NCBI GenBank assembly: GCA_002366635.1
Contig: DFBN01000057.1
Span: 1 to 5,808 of the forward strand
Length of the DNA stretch: 5,808 bases
Origin: Caldifarciminota bacterium UBA3079
Lineage (GTDB): Bacteria > Hydrothermota > Tepidihabitantia > Tepidihabitantales > Tepidihabitantaceae
Direction: 5' to 3'
This document shows, piece after piece, positions 5,500 to 5,808 of the stretch. The stretch's first letter is position 1, and each line of letters starts with the position of its first letter. A program made the position numbers and the translations under genes. The notes under the pieces were generated by a model. It ran no database searches and had not been told where the DNA came from. It saw only the letters and a list, made by a program, of their open reading frames with translations.

Positions 5500-5519
5500 C
5501 CTCTCCCTTAAGGGAGAGG
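5500..5519. repeat. Perfect 20-bp palindrome (dispersed-repeat-like hairpin)
   Basis: CCTCTCCCTTAAGGGAGAGG is perfectly self-complementary and would fold as an 8-bp GC-rich stem with a TTAA loop. It is preceded by CCCTCACCTATC. The CCCTCACC...CCCTCTCCC...GGGAGAGG arrangement resembles intergenic palindromic elements that recur in many bacterial genomes; that comparison is from memory. Here it falls within the first 30 bases of the predicted transcript of the downstream gene. No T-run follows, so it is not a standard terminator. Confidence 0.65.
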
Positions 5520-5589
5520 ATGTCCGAAGGACGAGGATGGCTGGCGCAAAGCGCTATGCGATGCTTGGCCTTAAAATCTCTGCTTGGCC
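5516..5589 (+). repeat. Leader with short direct repeats and mini-hairpins
   Basis: GAGGATG occurs at 5516-5522 and 5533-5539, flanking and partly overlapping a GTCC-GAA-GGAC hairpin (5522-5532). GCGC-AAA-GCGC follows at 5544-5554. TGCTTGGCC occurs twice, at 5562-5570 and 5581-5589. All lie in the predicted untranslated leader between the promoter and the ATG at 5611. No known riboswitch class is recognised. Confidence 0.4.
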
Positions 5590-5610
5590 CGTACTGAGGA
5601 GGAGGCTGCG

Positions 5611-5808
5611 ATGAAGAAGACGGTCATACTCGGTTTTGTTCTGACTCTAATGGTCTTCGGAACAGCCATTGGTAATGATTCCCTGAATGTTAGATTCGTC
5701 GGCAACTGGCCTTTCGGGCCTTCACATGCGGTTGCTTATGATAGCTCAAGGCAACTTGCATTCTGCGGTTCTGGCGGAGGGTTGTACATCCTGGATGTAT
5801 CTGACCCG
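5611..5808 (+). CDS. Secreted LVIVD-repeat / beta-propeller-type protein (cut by right edge)
   Basis: The first 66 residues are visible. A Sec signal peptide is clear: MKKT, a hydrophobic core at about 4-18, and an AIG/ND cleavage site near residue 21. The mature start, with VGNWPFGPSHAVAYDSSRQLAFCGSGGGLYILDVSDP (29-66), has the shape of an LVIVD repeat, in which each blade ends 'LYILDVSDP', seen in exported beta-propeller proteins of unclear function. Such proteins often continue for several hundred residues with more repeats and sometimes a C-terminal sorting domain, none of which can be seen here. The ATG at 5611 is fixed by GAGGAGGAGG at 5596-5605, five bases upstream. It is transcribed divergently from lexA by its own promoter. 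Ligand and role are unknown; envelope or surface location is inferred from the signal peptide. Confidence 0.85.
   Translation, partial: MKKTVILGFVLTLMVFGTAIGNDSLNVRFVGNWPFGPSHAVAYDSSRQLAFCGSGGGLYILDVSDP

Noticed and set aside
4944..5597. 217-codon plus-strand frame across lexA and the intergenic region
   Set aside because: It is antisense to a clearly conserved LexA, runs through both divergent promoters and the palindrome, and its product resembles no family.

Overview
The window reads as bacterial chromosomal DNA of moderate GC content with tightly packed genes. No mobile element, tRNA, rRNA or CRISPR array is visible. The gene set (PyrR, a stand-alone PyrB, a class I dihydroorotase, a Gram-positive-type LexA, and a secreted LVIVD-repeat-like protein) does not fix the taxon. 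The DUF3098-like membrane protein and the style of the exported propeller protein at the right edge remind me of candidate phylum WOR-3/Stahlbacteria or a relative. That placement is inference from memory of such proteins, not a search result.

Left half (1-3085, + strand): the tail of an unidentified gene is followed by a compact pyrimidine operon. It consists of a small two-helix membrane protein (120-353), pyrR (350-880), pyrB (877-1806) and pyrC (1793-3085). Every junction overlaps (4, 4 and 14 bases), so translation is probably coupled. PyrB and PyrC catalyse steps 2 and 3 of de novo UMP synthesis, and PyrR is a PRPP-binding regulator/uracil phosphoribosyltransferase. No PyrR attenuator fits in the 42-base gap ahead of the first gene. 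A TTGACA-N16-TAAGAT promoter candidate overlaps the stop codon of the preceding gene.

Middle (3086-3292): a roughly 207-base convergent gap between pyrC and dinB holds no convincing gene. It has competing open frames and weak hairpins.

Right half (5326-3293, - strand): a compact SOS cassette, lexA, then a 90-residue DUF6504-like protein, then dinB (DNA polymerase IV family). LexA has its self-cleavage site and Ser/Lys dyad intact. The most striking regulatory site is at its promoter: TTGACA-N16-TATCAT is followed at once by the 14-bp palindrome TAAACATATGTTTA, which contains the lexA ATG. This matches the core of the Gram-positive LexA box (AAC-RNRY-GTT) and implies a leaderless or nearly leaderless lexA mRNA whose operator covers both the start site and the start codon. 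LexA would then repress itself and the downstream translesion polymerase together.

Right edge (5363-5808): a divergent promoter, TTGACA-N16-TATACT, drives a secreted LVIVD/beta-propeller-type protein cut by the window edge. Its roughly 120-base leader carries a perfect 20-bp palindrome and several short hairpins and direct repeats.
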